64,000 bases of DNA from Cyclobacteriaceae bacterium (GCA_023151255.1 JAKLJG010000004.1:245388-309387), one strand, 5' to 3'. Positions 53,244-62,588 are shown, counted from the first letter of the stretch. A program made the numbers and translations. The notes: a model not told the origin generated them from the letters alone.

Positions 53244-54224
53244 TTGGATAACCCTCTCAACATACTATTATTCTCTCTGTTTGGCGGTAATGAACGAGAG
53301 GTAATCCTGTTTGCAATATTCGGGGCTATTATCATTTTATTTCTGGTGCTTGACCTGGGCCTTTTTCATAAGCAGGCCCACAAGGTTTCTACCAAATCGG
53401 CTTTATATCAATCCATTTTCTGGGTAACCGTTTCGGCTCTTTTCGGGTACTTTATTTATGTGTACGATGAGAGTGGGGCTGTTGGCGCTGTGGAGTATTT
53501 CTCAGCTTACTTAACTGAAAAAGCCCTGTCGGTTGACAACATCTTTGTTATCCTGCTTATCCTGAAATACTTTCAGGTAGATGAAACATACTATCATAAA
53601 ATACTTTTCTGGGGTATTCTGGGCGCCATTGTCATGCGTGCCATCTTCATTTTTGTGGGCGCTTACCTCATTCATAAGTTTCACTGGATACTTTACATCT
53701 TTGGCGTATTTCTGATCTACTCCGGTATCCGTATTTATTTTGAAGACGGTGATGAAAAAATTGAACCGGAAAAGAACCCTGTACTTATTTTTTGCAAGAA
53801 GTATCTTCCAATTACCACCGATACGAAAGATGGTAAGTTTTTGGTTTTCGAAAATGGTAAACTTTGGTTTACTCCGTTGTTTCTCGTTATCGTGTTAATT
53901 GAAACAACCGACCTGATTTTTGCCGTTGACTCCATACCGGCAGCCTTTGCCATCACCCAAAACGAGTTTTTAATTTACACCTCCAATATTTTTGCCGTGA
54001 TGGGGTTGCGCGCCATGTTCTTTCTATTGTCGGGAATCATTGATAAATTTTACCTGTTGCAAAAAGGGCTTTCTATTATTTTGTTCTTTATAGGCGCAAA
54101 AATGATCCTGGAGATCTTCCAGATTGATATAAACGTTTATTTGTCATTCTCGGTAATCATTGCCACATTAACTCTCTCCATCATCTTCTCCGTCATCATT
54201 CCGCGTAAGTCAAAAATTGTTTGA
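53244..54224 (+). CDS. TerC family membrane protein (Alx-like)
   Basis: 326 residues with eight or nine membrane helices. Alx-type features are FWVTVSALFGYFIY, EYFSAYLTEKALSVDNIFV and LVIVLIETTDLIFAVDSIPA, which carry the conserved acidic residues. Relatives export manganese. No ATG fits the first part, so TTG 53244 is the likely start. It ends adjacent to the TerB/LETM1-like gene on the other strand. Confidence 0.85.
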   Translation: MDNPLNILLFSLFGGNEREVILFAIFGAIIILFLVLDLGLFHKQAHKVSTKSALYQSIFWVTVSALFGYFIYVYDESGAVGAVEYFSAYLTEKALSVDNIFVILLILKYFQVDETYYHKILFWGILGAIVMRAIFIFVGAYLIHKFHWILYIFGVFLIYSGIRIYFEDGDEKIEPEKNPVLIFCKKYLPITTDTKDGKFLVFENGKLWFTPLFLVIVLIETTDLIFAVDSIPAAFAITQNEFLIYTSNIFAVMGLRAMFFLLSGIIDKFYLLQKGLSIILFFIGAKMILEIFQIDINVYLSFSVIIATLTLSIIFSVIIPRKSKIV

Positions 54225-55484
54225 TTACGATTGCCCGGTAAATAAATTCTTTGGCAGTATTTTCAGCAACACAGGCAATGTTAAAAAGTTCTCAGGCAAC
54301 GCAATGATTGCAAAGGTAGGTATTGTTTTAAGCGCCCTGATAAGATGAAGCCGGACGGCCTGACTCTCATCGGCTGTTAACTCTTCAGCCTTCGCTTTCT
54401 GCAACAGGTTAATAACCAACTTATTATCCTGAATTTCTTTTAAGAGCCTGCCGCGGTTTTTATCGGCTATGCGGGCCACACGAGAAATAAAATGTTCACT
54501 CACCCGTTCATAGTTTTGCTTGTCTTGCAGGTATTCCAGTTCCTCCCAGTGTTCCAGCACAAAGCCTTCAATGGCGATCAGACTGTTTTCCAGGTCATCC
54601 TCGGTAAAACCCATATGCGTACACAATCGCTTCAGAAACTCATGCTCACTGTCCTCCACCCTGCGGTCGGCCCACATGGTCAGGATGGCTACTTCCAGAT
54701 AAAATTTGCGGAGAATCCATGAATTATCGGCTGGCAGGTTGATATCCTGCACTGCCACCCCCGATTTAAAAATGCTCAACGCCTCCTTTCTTCGCTCGGC
54801 CGGTATTTCAGTGCCCTGGATAAAGTATTCAAATAGTTTTTGCTCTTCAAAATCAAGCACGTTATCGGAGTGTGCGGCTGCTGCAATTACTTTTATAACT
54901 GAAAAGCGTAGTTCTTCACGTTCGTACCGGAAAAAATCAGCAACAATTTTATCTGCATTGGTATGAATCCACTGCCCGAAAATGAAAATGTCAAGGAATA
55001 GAATACTGTTGTGAAAAAAATAAACCCAGAAATTTCCCCGGTGTTCAAAGGTGCGATCAATGCGTTTCTCCAATATGCGCTCAGCCAACTCAACAGTTGA
55101 GCGTTTTTTGCCAAACAATGTTTTAGTGGGTGTGGCCAACTCCGGAAAAATGGTGTTGTAAAATGCCGTTATGTTTTCAAGCACCCGTGTAAACAAGCCG
55201 GCCAGTTCCTGTTGGCTTGTAATGGATTTGCCATGAAATAAAATCGAACTGCTGATAAGGCTCTCCGCCAGCAACACTTTCATCCGGTCTTTCTCATCCC
55301 AAGAGGCAGCATCAGGATGGTTGATATTGCCAACCGATTGGCCATACATTAACCCGGTGGGTTGAATAATCCGATACAGGGCATACTCGGGGTGGGAATC
55401 CTTGCGGTAATCTGCAGGTTCGTTAAACAGATCCTTTCTAAAATCAAGATACTCGCTCAGCCAGCCTTTGTTACTTGGCTTCAT
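54225..55484 (-). CDS. TerB-like/LETM1-like protein
   Basis: 419 residues, mostly helical, no signal. Two TerB-like acidic helical segments are seen (about 195-245 with AHSDNVLDFEEQKLFEYF, and 265-310 with MWADRRVEDSEHEFLKRL). The C-terminus (about 365-415) matches the LETM1-like end of such proteins (FAIIALPENFLTLPVLLKIL). TerB binds metal ions and LETM1 proteins act in cation homeostasis. Tail to tail with TerC, so a shared role in metal stress is plausible but inferred. Confidence 0.6.
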   Translation of the reverse strand: MKPSNKGWLSEYLDFRKDLFNEPADYRKDSHPEYALYRIIQPTGLMYGQSVGNINHPDAASWDEKDRMKVLLAESLISSSILFHGKSITSQQELAGLFTRVLENITAFYNTIFPELATPTKTLFGKKRSTVELAERILEKRIDRTFEHRGNFWVYFFHNSILFLDIFIFGQWIHTNADKIVADFFRYEREELRFSVIKVIAAAAHSDNVLDFEEQKLFEYFIQGTEIPAERRKEALSIFKSGVAVQDINLPADNSWILRKFYLEVAILTMWADRRVEDSEHEFLKRLCTHMGFTEDDLENSLIAIEGFVLEHWEELEYLQDKQNYERVSEHFISRVARIADKNRGRLLKEIQDNKLVINLLQKAKAEELTADESQAVRLHLIRALKTIPTFAIIALPENFLTLPVLLKILPKNLFTGQS

Positions 55485-55519
55485 AACAAGGTGAAGGTAC
55501 CCAATTTCTACAACAAATA

Positions 55520-56032
55520 TCAGGCGAGTTTACGCCATCCCTTCTTTTCAATATCGCGGGCTGACGTTTCAACTTTGGTTTGAAGACTTTTCTTTAACGC
55601 ATCCAGTTTACCGGCTACAGTCTTATCAGCCGAGCCAATAATCTGCGCGGCCAAAATTCCCGCATTGCGCGCACCATTTAAGGCCACCGTAGCAACCGGC
55701 ACACCCGAAGGCATTTGCAGGATGGATAATACCGAATCCCACCCATCAATGGAGTTGGATGATTTAACCGGCACACCAATTACCGGCAGGGAGGTGATAG
55801 AAGCTACCATGCCGGGCAGATGAGCCGCACCGCCAGCTCCGGCTATAATTACTTTAAGACCTTTTTTGCGGGCATTTGCTGCATACTCAACCATCCGCAT
55901 GGGTGTACGGTGAGCCGACACTACGGTGAGTTCGTAAGGCACTCCCAGTTCGTCAAGTGCCTCAGCCGCCTCTTTCATCACCTTCAAATCAGACTGGCTG
56001 CCCATGATTATACCCACCGCTGGCTTTTTCAT
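55520..56032 (-). CDS. purE: N5-carboxyaminoimidazole ribonucleotide mutase
   Basis: 170 residues, full length. Class I Pur[18 protein letters not shown] binds the substrate, SAHRTP carries the catalytic His, and [15 protein letters not shown] and [16 protein letters not shown] are conserved. It moves the carboxylate of N5-CAIR to give CAIR in purine synthesis. ATGA overlap with the upstream purK gene. Confidence 0.95.
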   Translation of the reverse strand: MKKPAVGIIMGSQSDLKVMKEAAEALDELGVPYELTVVSAHRTPMRMVEYAANARKKGLKVIIAGAGGAAHLPGMVASITSLPVIGVPVKSSNSIDGWDSVLSILQMPSGVPVATVALNGARNAGILAAQIIGSADKTVAGKLDALKKSLQTKVETSARDIEKKGWRKLA

Positions 56033-57168
56033 GCAATTACTTTAAGAGTTCGCTTTACAAAGTTCACTTTCTCGCGCAAACTGGCAATATCCGGATCTAC
56101 AATTGTTACGTGGCCCATCTTACGGAATGGTTTAGTTATCTTTTTCCCATACAGATGGACGTGTACCCCGGGCGTACCGATCACTTTTTCAAATCCTTTA
56201 TACCGGGCCTGGCCGGTGTAGCCGGGCTCTCCGAGCAAGTTTACCATCGCACTTGGTAACAACAGGTGGGTCTCGCCCAACGGCAGTCCGAGTATTGCAC
56301 GCAGTTGCTGTTCGTACTGCGATGTTGCGTTTGCTTCGATGGTGTGATGACCACTGTTGTGTGGGCGAGGGGCAATTTCGTTAATCAGAATTTCGCCTGT
56401 ACGGGTTACAAACATTTCAACGGCAAGCAAGCCTACCATCTTCAGCTCGTTAATTGCCTTGCGGGCTATGTTTTCAGCTTCCAGTGCAACATCATGGCTA
56501 AGTTGGGCCGGAGCAAAAAGGTATTCAACCAGGTTCTTTTCCGGATGAAAGGCCATCTCTACCGGTGGATAGGTTTTTATTTCGCCTTGCTCGTTGCGTG
56601 CAACAATAACTGATATCTCCTTTTCAAAATCAACAAACCGCTCAAGCAAACCCGGGGCATCAAACGCCTTACGCAGATCTTTTGTTGAGCGGATAACCTG
56701 AACACCCCGCCCATCGTAGCCTTCGCGTCCAAGTTTATGAACGGCCGGTAAAAAATCCTTGTGCTTTTTTACATCAGCCCGGTTTTCAGTAAGGTGAAAG
56801 GGAGAAGTAGGCAGGCCACATTCGCGGTAAAAAATTTTTTGAGTGCGCTTGTCCTGAATAAGTTCAATGATTTCGGGCTGCGGGTAAACCTTTTTTCCTT
56901 TTTTTGCCAGTTCCTTCAGCGCACGGGTGTTAACGTTTTCTATTTCGATGGTGATGATGTCGCAAGCATCACCAAATTTCATCACGGTACGGTAGTCAGT
57001 AAGCTTACCTTGCAGAAAGGGAGCCAGTCCGCTGCAGGGTGCTTCGCTGTCCGGATCGAGCACGCGAAAGGAAAGATTAAAATCAATGCCCGACTGGATA
57101 AGCATACGGCCAAGCTGGCCACCGCCTAGGATACCAATTGTGAAATTTTGTTGAAACAGCCGGTTCAC
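56029..57168 (-). CDS. purK: N5-carboxyaminoimidazole ribonucleotide synthase
   Basis: About 379 residues. ATP-grasp enzyme making N5-CAIR from AIR, bicarbonate and [15 protein letters not shown] opens the chain; [22 protein letters not shown] and [11 protein letters not shown] are typical. Start: TTG 57186 lies inside the TAAATTTG promoter element (57184-57191), so GTG 57168 is the better start. Followed by purE with ATGA overlap. Confidence 0.92.
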   Translation of the reverse strand: MNRLFQQNFTIGILGGGQLGRMLIQSGIDFNLSFRVLDPDSEAPCSGLAPFLQGKLTDYRTVMKFGDACDIITIEIENVNTRALKELAKKGKKVYPQPEIIELIQDKRTQKIFYRECGLPTSPFHLTENRADVKKHKDFLPAVHKLGREGYDGRGVQVIRSTKDLRKAFDAPGLLERFVDFEKEISVIVARNEQGEIKTYPPVEMAFHPEKNLVEYLFAPAQLSHDVALEAENIARKAINELKMVGLLAVEMFVTRTGEILINEIAPRPHNSGHHTIEANATSQYEQQLRAILGLPLGETHLLLPSAMVNLLGEPGYTGQARYKGFEKVIGTPGVHVHLYGKKITKPFRKMGHVTIVDPDIASLREKVNFVKRTLKVIA

Positions 57169-57183
57169 CTTATAAATGTGGCC

Positions 57184-57191
57184 CAAATTTA
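57184..57191 (-). promoter_or_regulatory. -7 element (TAAATTTG) of purK-purE
   Basis: Perfect TAnnTTTG on the minus strand 15 bases ahead of GTG 57168. It sets the start choice for purK. Confidence 0.45.
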
Positions 57192-57241
57192 GATAGTTTC
57201 GCTTAGAACCCGTTATGAATACCCTGAGTTCTGGTCAACAG

Positions 57242-57249
57242 TATTTTTG
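57242..57249 (+). promoter_or_regulatory. -7 element (TATTTTTG)
   Basis: Perfect TAnnTTTG 23 bases ahead of the ATG at 57273; no TTG at the normal spacing. Confidence 0.4.
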
Positions 57250-57272
57250 ATCTTTTCACTACCTTCAACACC

Positions 57273-57815
57273 ATGAAAAGACCCATTCTTATTATTCTCT
57301 TTGAGGTAATGTTTTTAGCAACCGTACCGGCACAGGTAATCGGCACTACCTTTCCGTTGATGGAAGCCGAAACAGTTGAAGATAAAAAAGTGACCTTGCC
57401 CGAAGCGGTAAAAGGAAAGTACACGTTACTTGGATTGGCCTATTCCAAAAAATCTGAAGATGAGTTGAATACCTGGTTTCAGCCGGTTTTTGAAAAGTTT
57501 ATTCAGAAGAACAAGGGACTGTTTGAGGGGTTCGGTTATGATGTTCATGTTTATTTTATTCCCATGTTTACCGGGGTTAATGCAGCCGCTACGGGCACGG
57601 CCAAGCGCAAGGCCATGAAAAACGTTGATCCGCAGTTGCTGCCGTACATCCTTTTTTATAAAGGAGAACTAAAGCCCTATAAAGATGCGCTTGATTTTGA
57701 GAAGAAAGACATCCCGTATTTTTTTGTGCTGGATAAAGAAGGTAAAATTCTTTACGCCACAAGCGGTAAATACAGTGTTTCAAAAATGGATGAAGTAGAA
57801 AAAGTTCTCGAATAG
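57273..57815 (+). CDS. Exported thioredoxin-fold protein without CxxC
   Basis: 180 residues with a signal peptide (about 1-20, ends VPA before QVI). The layout (IGTTFPLMEAETVEDKKVTLP, LLGLAYSKKSEDEL and a late strand DIPYFFVLDKEGKILYATSG) resembles thioredoxin-like proteins of the ATP10 type, but no CxxC is present, so no redox activity is expected. Role unknown; it may bind partners. Followed by the PrsW gene after 7 bp, so they are probably co-transcribed. Confidence 0.6.
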   Translation: MKRPILIILFEVMFLATVPAQVIGTTFPLMEAETVEDKKVTLPEAVKGKYTLLGLAYSKKSEDELNTWFQPVFEKFIQKNKGLFEGFGYDVHVYFIPMFTGVNAAATGTAKRKAMKNVDPQLLPYILFYKGELKPYKDALDFEKKDIPYFFVLDKEGKILYATSGKYSVSKMDEVEKVLE

Positions 57816-57822
57816 TTATTGA

Positions 57823-58530
57823 ATGGATATCCTTATCCTGCTTGCGCTTGCCTTAGCCCCCGGTATCGCCATTGGGATCTATATCTACCTTAAAGATCAT
57901 CATGAGCGGGAGCCGATTGGGTTACTACTAACCAGTTTTTTTTATGGCGCAGTGAGCACGCTGGTGACCTTCGCTATCAGCTGGCCGTTGGAATTCCTGG
58001 TTTCCATCAAAGAGGATAGCGTCACTGATCAGTTTACAAATGCCTTTTTTAAAGTTGCGCTGGTTGAAGAGTTCAGCAAGTTCATTTTTATCCGGTTCAT
58101 TCTCTATCCAAACAAAAATTTCAATGAGCCGTTCGATGGCATTGTATATGCCACCATGGTGGGCATGGGGTTCGCCACGTTCGAAAACATTTTATATGTA
58201 TTTCATTACGGTGTGCCCACCGGAATTCTCAGGATGTTTACTGCCGTGCCGGCACACGCCTGTTTTGCGGTATTGATGGGGTATTTTCTGGGCAAAGCCA
58301 AATTCACCCACCGCAAGGAGTTTTACTACTCGGTAGTTGCCTTATTGGTTGCTACGGCATTTCACGGAGCCTACGATTACTTCTGGTTTATCGCGTTTGT
58401 TCCCGGCATCTGGATTGGTGCCATAATTTCGTTGATTGTAGCGCTGGTTCTCTCTAAAAAAGCCATTCTGCTCCATCAGCAATCTTCACCGTTTATTAAT
58501 GCAGACTCAACGCGCAATGATTCGGAATAA
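57823..58530 (+). CDS. PrsW family intramembrane metalloprotease
   Basis: 235 residues, seven or eight membrane helices. The PrsW motifs are present: EEFSKF (EExxxF/K), FATFEN, HACFAVLMGYFLGKAKF and HGAYDYF with the conserved His residues. In Bacillus PrsW cleaves an anti-sigma factor; here the substrate is unknown. It converges on rng. Confidence 0.85.
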   Translation: MDILILLALALAPGIAIGIYIYLKDHHEREPIGLLLTSFFYGAVSTLVTFAISWPLEFLVSIKEDSVTDQFTNAFFKVALVEEFSKFIFIRFILYPNKNFNEPFDGIVYATMVGMGFATFENILYVFHYGVPTGILRMFTAVPAHACFAVLMGYFLGKAKFTHRKEFYYSVVALLVATAFHGAYDYFWFIAFVPGIWIGAIISLIVALVLSKKAILLHQQSSPFINADSTRNDSE

Positions 58531-58535
58531 CTCGC

Positions 58536-60089
58536 TCAGGAGTTTAGCTCAATCTCCTCTCCTTCCTTATTAAGGAATTTAAACTCCGTTATGCCCATCG
58601 AAGAGTCAACCTCAAGGTGCACCCACCGTTTGTATTTAATAAACCACTTTACCCGCTGTGAAAAAATCCCTTTGGTAAAATAGGCGTATAAATACGGATG
58701 CAACGCCAACACCAACTGCCGCTGGTTTTGCTTCACCAACAGGTAATCCAATGTTTTCTCAATCTGGTCGGACACCAGTATTGATGCTCCAATTTTGCCG
58801 GTGCCGTTGCAGGTCGGGCAAACTTCTTTGGTGGCAATATTTACCTGTGGCCTCACGCGCTCGCGGGTAATCTGCATTAATCCGAATTTTGAAAGCGGAA
58901 GGATTGTGGATTTGGCTTTGTCCTTCTCCATCTCCTCTTTCATAATCTTGTGGATCTGCTTTTTGTTGTCGTGGTTCTTCATGTCGATGAAATCCACCAC
59001 GATAATGCCACCCATATCGCGTAACCGAAGCTGACGGGCAATTTCTTTGGCCGCCTCAATGTTAACCGAAAGGGCTGTGTTTTCTTGGTTCTCTTCGCGG
59101 TTCGATTTGTTGCCGCTGTTTACATCAATTACATGCAGAGCTTCGGTGTGCTCAATGATCAGGTAACCTCCGCCTTTTAAACTTACAGTCTGGCCAAAAG
59201 CCGATTTGATCTGTTTTTCAATGCCGTAGTGTTCAAATATTTTAACCCGGCCGGTATAGAATTTTACGATCTTTTCCTGCTCCGGTGAAATGGTGCGGAT
59301 GTAGGCACGGATCTCCTCATAAATCTTTTTATCATCAACATGAATGTTGTCGAACGATTCATTTAATAAATCACGTACCAGCGAAGATGTTTTGTTCAGT
59401 TCGCCAATCAGTTTGTCGTTGGGTTGGGCCGTAGGAAGCCGGGTAATTCCTTCCTCCCAGGTTTTAACCAGGTTGCGCAGGTCGCGGTCCAGATCGGCTA
59501 CTTCAACGCCTTCGGCAACCGTGCGAACGATCACTCCAAAATTTTCGGGTTTAATGGATTGAATAAGGCGCAGCAGACGCTTGCGTTCATCGCTACTGGT
59601 AATTTTTTTTGACACGTTAACCGTGTTGGAAAAGGGCACAAGCACCAGATAGCGCCCGGCCAGGGAAAGCTCACAGGACAGTCGCGGGCCCTTGGTCGAG
59701 ATAGGTTCCTTTACAATTTGTACCGGTATGAGCTGGCCTTTGGCCAGTTGCTGGCCTATTTTACCATGCTTGTCAATATCCGGTTCCAGCGTAAATTTTT
59801 CCAGCTTGCCGAAAATTTTCCGGGCACGCACCAGTTTGGTATACTTTTGTAACGAACTGAACTGCGGTCCCAGGTCGAGGTAGTGAAGGAATGCATCCTT
59901 ATCGTACCCCACATCAATGAAGGCTGCATTTAAACCCTGAACCACCTTTTTAACGGTGCCCAGGTAAATATCACCTACGGTGAATTTGCTGCCCTCGGTT
60001 TCCTGATGGAATTCAACAAGTGTTTTATCCCGAAGAAGAGCTATACGACATCCGTCCTGAGCATTGCTGATGATTAGTTCATTGCTCAC
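58536..60089 (-). CDS. rng: Ribonuclease E/G family endoribonuclease
   Basis: 517 residues, starts at GTG 60089. S1-like RNA-binding domain (about 38-130), RNase H-like catalytic region with the metal-binding Asp in HVIDVNSG and VVDFIDM, then the zinc-link CPTCNGTGKI. No long C-terminal scaffold as in RNase E. It processes 16S rRNA 5' ends and degrades mRNA. Fourth gene after HU, TPR and the mS38-like protein. Confidence 0.93.
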   Translation of the reverse strand: MSNELIISNAQDGCRIALLRDKTLVEFHQETEGSKFTVGDIYLGTVKKVVQGLNAAFIDVGYDKDAFLHYLDLGPQFSSLQKYTKLVRARKIFGKLEKFTLEPDIDKHGKIGQQLAKGQLIPVQIVKEPISTKGPRLSCELSLAGRYLVLVPFSNTVNVSKKITSSDERKRLLRLIQSIKPENFGVIVRTVAEGVEVADLDRDLRNLVKTWEEGITRLPTAQPNDKLIGELNKTSSLVRDLLNESFDNIHVDDKKIYEEIRAYIRTISPEQEKIVKFYTGRVKIFEHYGIEKQIKSAFGQTVSLKGGGYLIIEHTEALHVIDVNSGNKSNREENQENTALSVNIEAAKEIARQLRLRDMGGIIVVDFIDMKNHDNKKQIHKIMKEEMEKDKAKSTILPLSKFGLMQITRERVRPQVNIATKEVCPTCNGTGKIGASILVSDQIEKTLDYLLVKQNQRQLVLALHPYLYAYFTKGIFSQRVKWFIKYKRWVHLEVDSSMGITEFKFLNKEGEEIELNS

Positions 60090-60124
60090 AACGTAATGGA
60101 TTTAAAATGTGTATAGATTTCGGA

Positions 60125-60163
60125 TAAGCCAGCCGCCATCCGGGCGGGTGGCCTCTCTGGCTT
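60125..60163. repeat. Imperfect palindrome after the mS38-like gene
   Basis: AAGCCAG at 60125-60131 pairs with CTGGCTT at 60157-60163, with GC-rich arms (GCCA/TGGC) inside. The outer right arm includes the stop codon of the small protein. It could attenuate transcription into rng or be a dispersed repeat; no T-run follows on the minus strand. Confidence 0.4.
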
Positions 60164-60251
60164 ACTTCTTCTTATGTCTGTTCTTTCTCAAGCGCTTTTT
60201 GCGCTTGTGTGTAGCCATTTTGTGCTTCTTTCTTTTTTTTCCGCTTGGCAT
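60162..60251 (-). CDS. AURKAIP1/COX24 (mS38-like) small ribosomal protein, 29 residues
   Basis: 29 residues, nearly all basic: MPSGKKRKKHKMATHKRKKR then LRKNRHKKK. This fits the bacterial AURKAIP1/COX24 (mS38/bS22-like) family that I recall as a short conserved protein in Bacteroidota, where it associates with the ribosome. The length matches the family. It lies between the TPR gene and rng, so ribosome and RNA maturation functions are side by side. Confidence 0.85.
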   Translation of the reverse strand: MPSGKKRKKHKMATHKRKKRLRKNRHKKK

Positions 60252-60302
60252 AATTGTTAATGTTTTAACCCATGCCCGCTGTGGCAGGGGTTGGTTTTTA
60301 AT

Positions 60303-61106
60303 TTATTTCAAGTCGTTCAGATACGAATCTGCGGTTGCCTGCACTGCAGGATCGGTATCCAGTTGTTTTACTTTTTCAAACTGTTCACGGGCTTTCCTCC
60401 TGTCGCCTGTGTTCATGTAAGCCACCCCCAACAACAATAACCCCTGCACATGGTTTGGGTTTACCACAGTAAGCTCCGTTAACCGTTCTATGGCACGGTC
60501 ATACTGGCCCGACTGGATGGACAACATGCCCAGGTTGAACAAGGCCGTTTCGTTTTTCGGATCGGCCGCCAGCACTTCGCGCAGCAGGGTAATGCCCTGC
60601 ATGGGGTTGGCCGATGACATATAGGTCATCGCCAGTTTTGATTTTACATCCAGGTTAGCAGGTTGCGCTGCCAACACTTTTGCAAAATACTCCTGTGCTT
60701 TTTGGGCCAGTTCACCTTGCCTGCTTTCGTCCGTAGCAAAGGTATAGGCCTCGTAATAGGCGTTTCCGGCTTTTGCCCAGCTTTCCAGTGTATTAAAGAA
60801 CGTTGCAGCCTTTTCAGCAAACCAGGCAGCACTATCAAACCTGCCTGCTTTGCTGTATAATGCTGCCAGCGAATCGGCAAAGATAGCATTTTTTTCTGCG
60901 GTACTGGTCTGATAAGCCCTTCTTACCTGGACAATAGTCTGTTTCAATTGCTGCGGTACCTGGTGTGGATCGGTAGCTGTAGGTTGACCGGATGAGTCGG
61001 ACTGAATAGTTTGTTCATCGTTGCGAACAACTGCTTTGGGCAGCATAAATAAGGCAGCGATCAATGCGGCACTGATCACGACAAGGATAATTCTGTTTTT
61101 AAGCAT
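60303..61106 (-). CDS. Tetratricopeptide repeat protein, membrane-anchored
   Basis: 267 residues. One N-terminal membrane helix (about 4-23), a linker and then about five TPR units (70-265), for example AWFAEKAATFFNTLESWAKA and PKNETALFNLGMLSIQSGQY. A scaffold for protein contacts, probably on the periplasmic face. It sits between the HU and mS38-like genes, a gene order common in this phylum as I recall. Confidence 0.8.
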   Translation of the reverse strand: MLKNRIILVVISAALIAALFMLPKAVVRNDEQTIQSDSSGQPTATDPHQVPQQLKQTIVQVRRAYQTSTAEKNAIFADSLAALYSKAGRFDSAAWFAEKAATFFNTLESWAKAGNAYYEAYTFATDESRQGELAQKAQEYFAKVLAAQPANLDVKSKLAMTYMSSANPMQGITLLREVLAADPKNETALFNLGMLSIQSGQYDRAIERLTELTVVNPNHVQGLLLLGVAYMNTGDRRKAREQFEKVKQLDTDPAVQATADSYLNDLK

Positions 61107-61127
61107 GGGGGTTCAGCGGGCCTGTGG

Positions 61128-61436
61128 TCAGGCCTTTTCAGCAAGCTGTTTTACTTTATCGCTGTTTTTGATTTTGCTCACAAAAATCTTGGCGGGCTTA
61201 AAACTGGGCACATAGTGTTCATCAATCACCAGGGCTGTGTTACGCGAAATGTTCCGGGCAATTTTTTTCTTCCTTTTTTTATTAATGAAACTGCCGAACC
61301 CACGAATGTAAATGTTGTGGCCGTTGGCCATGTTGCTTTTAATAACACTGAAGAAGGCTTCTACCGAAGCCGTTACATCAGCTTTATCTACTCCGGTCTT
61401 TTCAGCGATTTCGTTAATAATATCTGCTTTGGTCAC
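61128..61436 (-). CDS. HU family DNA-binding protein
   Basis: 102 residues from GTG 61436, which gives the usual HU start TKADIINEIAEKTGVDK. The beta arm lies at IYIRGFGSFINKKRKKKIARN. A TAACTTTG element at 61472-61479 supports the GTG. The C-terminus is about 10 residues longer than E. coli HU. It bends DNA and compacts the nucleoid. First gene of the HU-TPR-mS38-rng series. Confidence 0.9.
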   Translation of the reverse strand: MTKADIINEIAEKTGVDKADVTASVEAFFSVIKSNMANGHNIYIRGFGSFINKKRKKKIARNISRNTALVIDEHYVPSFKPAKIFVSKIKNSDKVKQLAEKA

Positions 61437-61471
61437 AGTGGTAAATTTTAATTTCTGCTTTTTCGGGAGGC

Positions 61472-61479
61472 CAAAGTTA
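61472..61479 (-). promoter_or_regulatory. -7 element (TAACTTTG) of the HU-TPR-mS38-rng series
   Basis: Perfect TAnnTTTG on the minus strand 35 bases ahead of GTG 61436; it rules out the longer frame. Confidence 0.45.
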
Positions 61480-61532
61480 ATTTGTGGCTTCAGATTTAAA
61501 AATGAATATTGAAAAAATTGATAATCAGGAGG

Positions 61533-62588
61533 ATGGACAATCGTTATTTCTCTCAAAAAGTCGTTGAATGGTACCTGAAAAACAAACGGAATCTACCCTG
61601 GCGCAACACTACCGACCCGTATAAAGTCTGGCTTTCCGAAATAATTCTGCAACAAACCCGCGTTGAACAGGGCCTTCCTTACTACAGCTTGTTTATCAAA
61701 AAATTCCCTACGGTAAAGGCGCTGGCCGCTGCACCGGCACAACTGGTATTGCGGGCGTGGCAGGGGCTTGGCTACTACACCCGTGCCCGTAACCTGCACC
61801 GGTGCGCGCACATCGTTGCGCAGCAGTTGAACGGAAAATTTCCCGACAATTATGCCGCCCTGCTTACGTTGCCGGGCATTGGAAACTACACAGCCGCTGC
61901 CATTGCCTCCATTTGTTTTAATGAACCCGTTGCCGTGGTGGATGGAAACGTTTTTCGCGTATTGGCCCGGGTGTTTGGTATTTATGAGCCGATTAATTCC
62001 GTTTCAGGTAAACAACGCTTTAATGAGTTAGCCAATATACTGATTGATAAAGAGCGGCCCGCTTTATTCAATCAGGCGATAATGGAATTCGGAGCGCTGC
62101 ACTGCACACCGCGAAATCCCCTTTGTGCAGATTGCATATTTAAAAAACAATGCGTTGCCTATGCCGGTATCCTGCAAACTGAGTTGCCGGTGAAGATTAA
62201 AAAGAAACCCGCACGTAACCGGTACTTTACATATGTGGTTTTTCGTAAGGGAAACTTTTTATTTATGAATAAGCGATCGGCCGGTGACATCTGGCAGTCG
62301 TTGTATGATTTTTATCTTGTTGAAGGGCGGTCTCAAAAGCTAACTTTGGCATGGTTTAAAAAACACCATACCGAACTTGCTCCGCTGCTAACGCAAGTAA
62401 AACAACCCGGGGCAACCCGGTGGTACCGGCACAACCTCAGCCATCAAAAAATATTTGCCCGTTTTCTGGTGGTTAACGGAGTTCCCGATAAAAAACTCGG
62501 ACTGCGAAAATTCAGTCTGAAAACCGTGGAAAACCTGCCAAAACCCGTGCTTATCAGCCGATTTTTGAAGGACGCTCAACTTTTATAG
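61533..62588 (+). CDS. mutY: A/G-specific adenine glycosylase
   Basis: 351 residues from ATG 61533, preceded by CAGGAGG. Helix-hairpin-helix LPGIGNYTAAAIAS, catalytic Asp in VAVVDGNVFRVLAR, iron-sulphur Cys ligands in CTPRNPLCADCIFKKQC and a C-terminal NUDIX-like domain (about 225-345) for 8-oxoG recognition. It removes A opposite 8-oxoG. Followed by ssb and gldE, a conserved order in gliding Bacteroidota. Confidence 0.93.
   Translation: MDNRYFSQKVVEWYLKNKRNLPWRNTTDPYKVWLSEIILQQTRVEQGLPYYSLFIKKFPTVKALAAAPAQLVLRAWQGLGYYTRARNLHRCAHIVAQQLNGKFPDNYAALLTLPGIGNYTAAAIASICFNEPVAVVDGNVFRVLARVFGIYEPINSVSGKQRFNELANILIDKERPALFNQAIMEFGALHCTPRNPLCADCIFKKQCVAYAGILQTELPVKIKKKPARNRYFTYVVFRKGNFLFMNKRSAGDIWQSLYDFYLVEGRSQKLTLAWFKKHHTELAPLLTQVKQPGATRWYRHNLSHQKIFARFLVVNGVPDKKLGLRKFSLKTVENLPKPVLISRFLKDAQLL

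Noticed and set aside
61437..61556. 40-residue N-terminal extension of the HU protein
   Set aside because: The extension overlaps the promoter element and the mutY start, and HU proteins start at the TKADI position.
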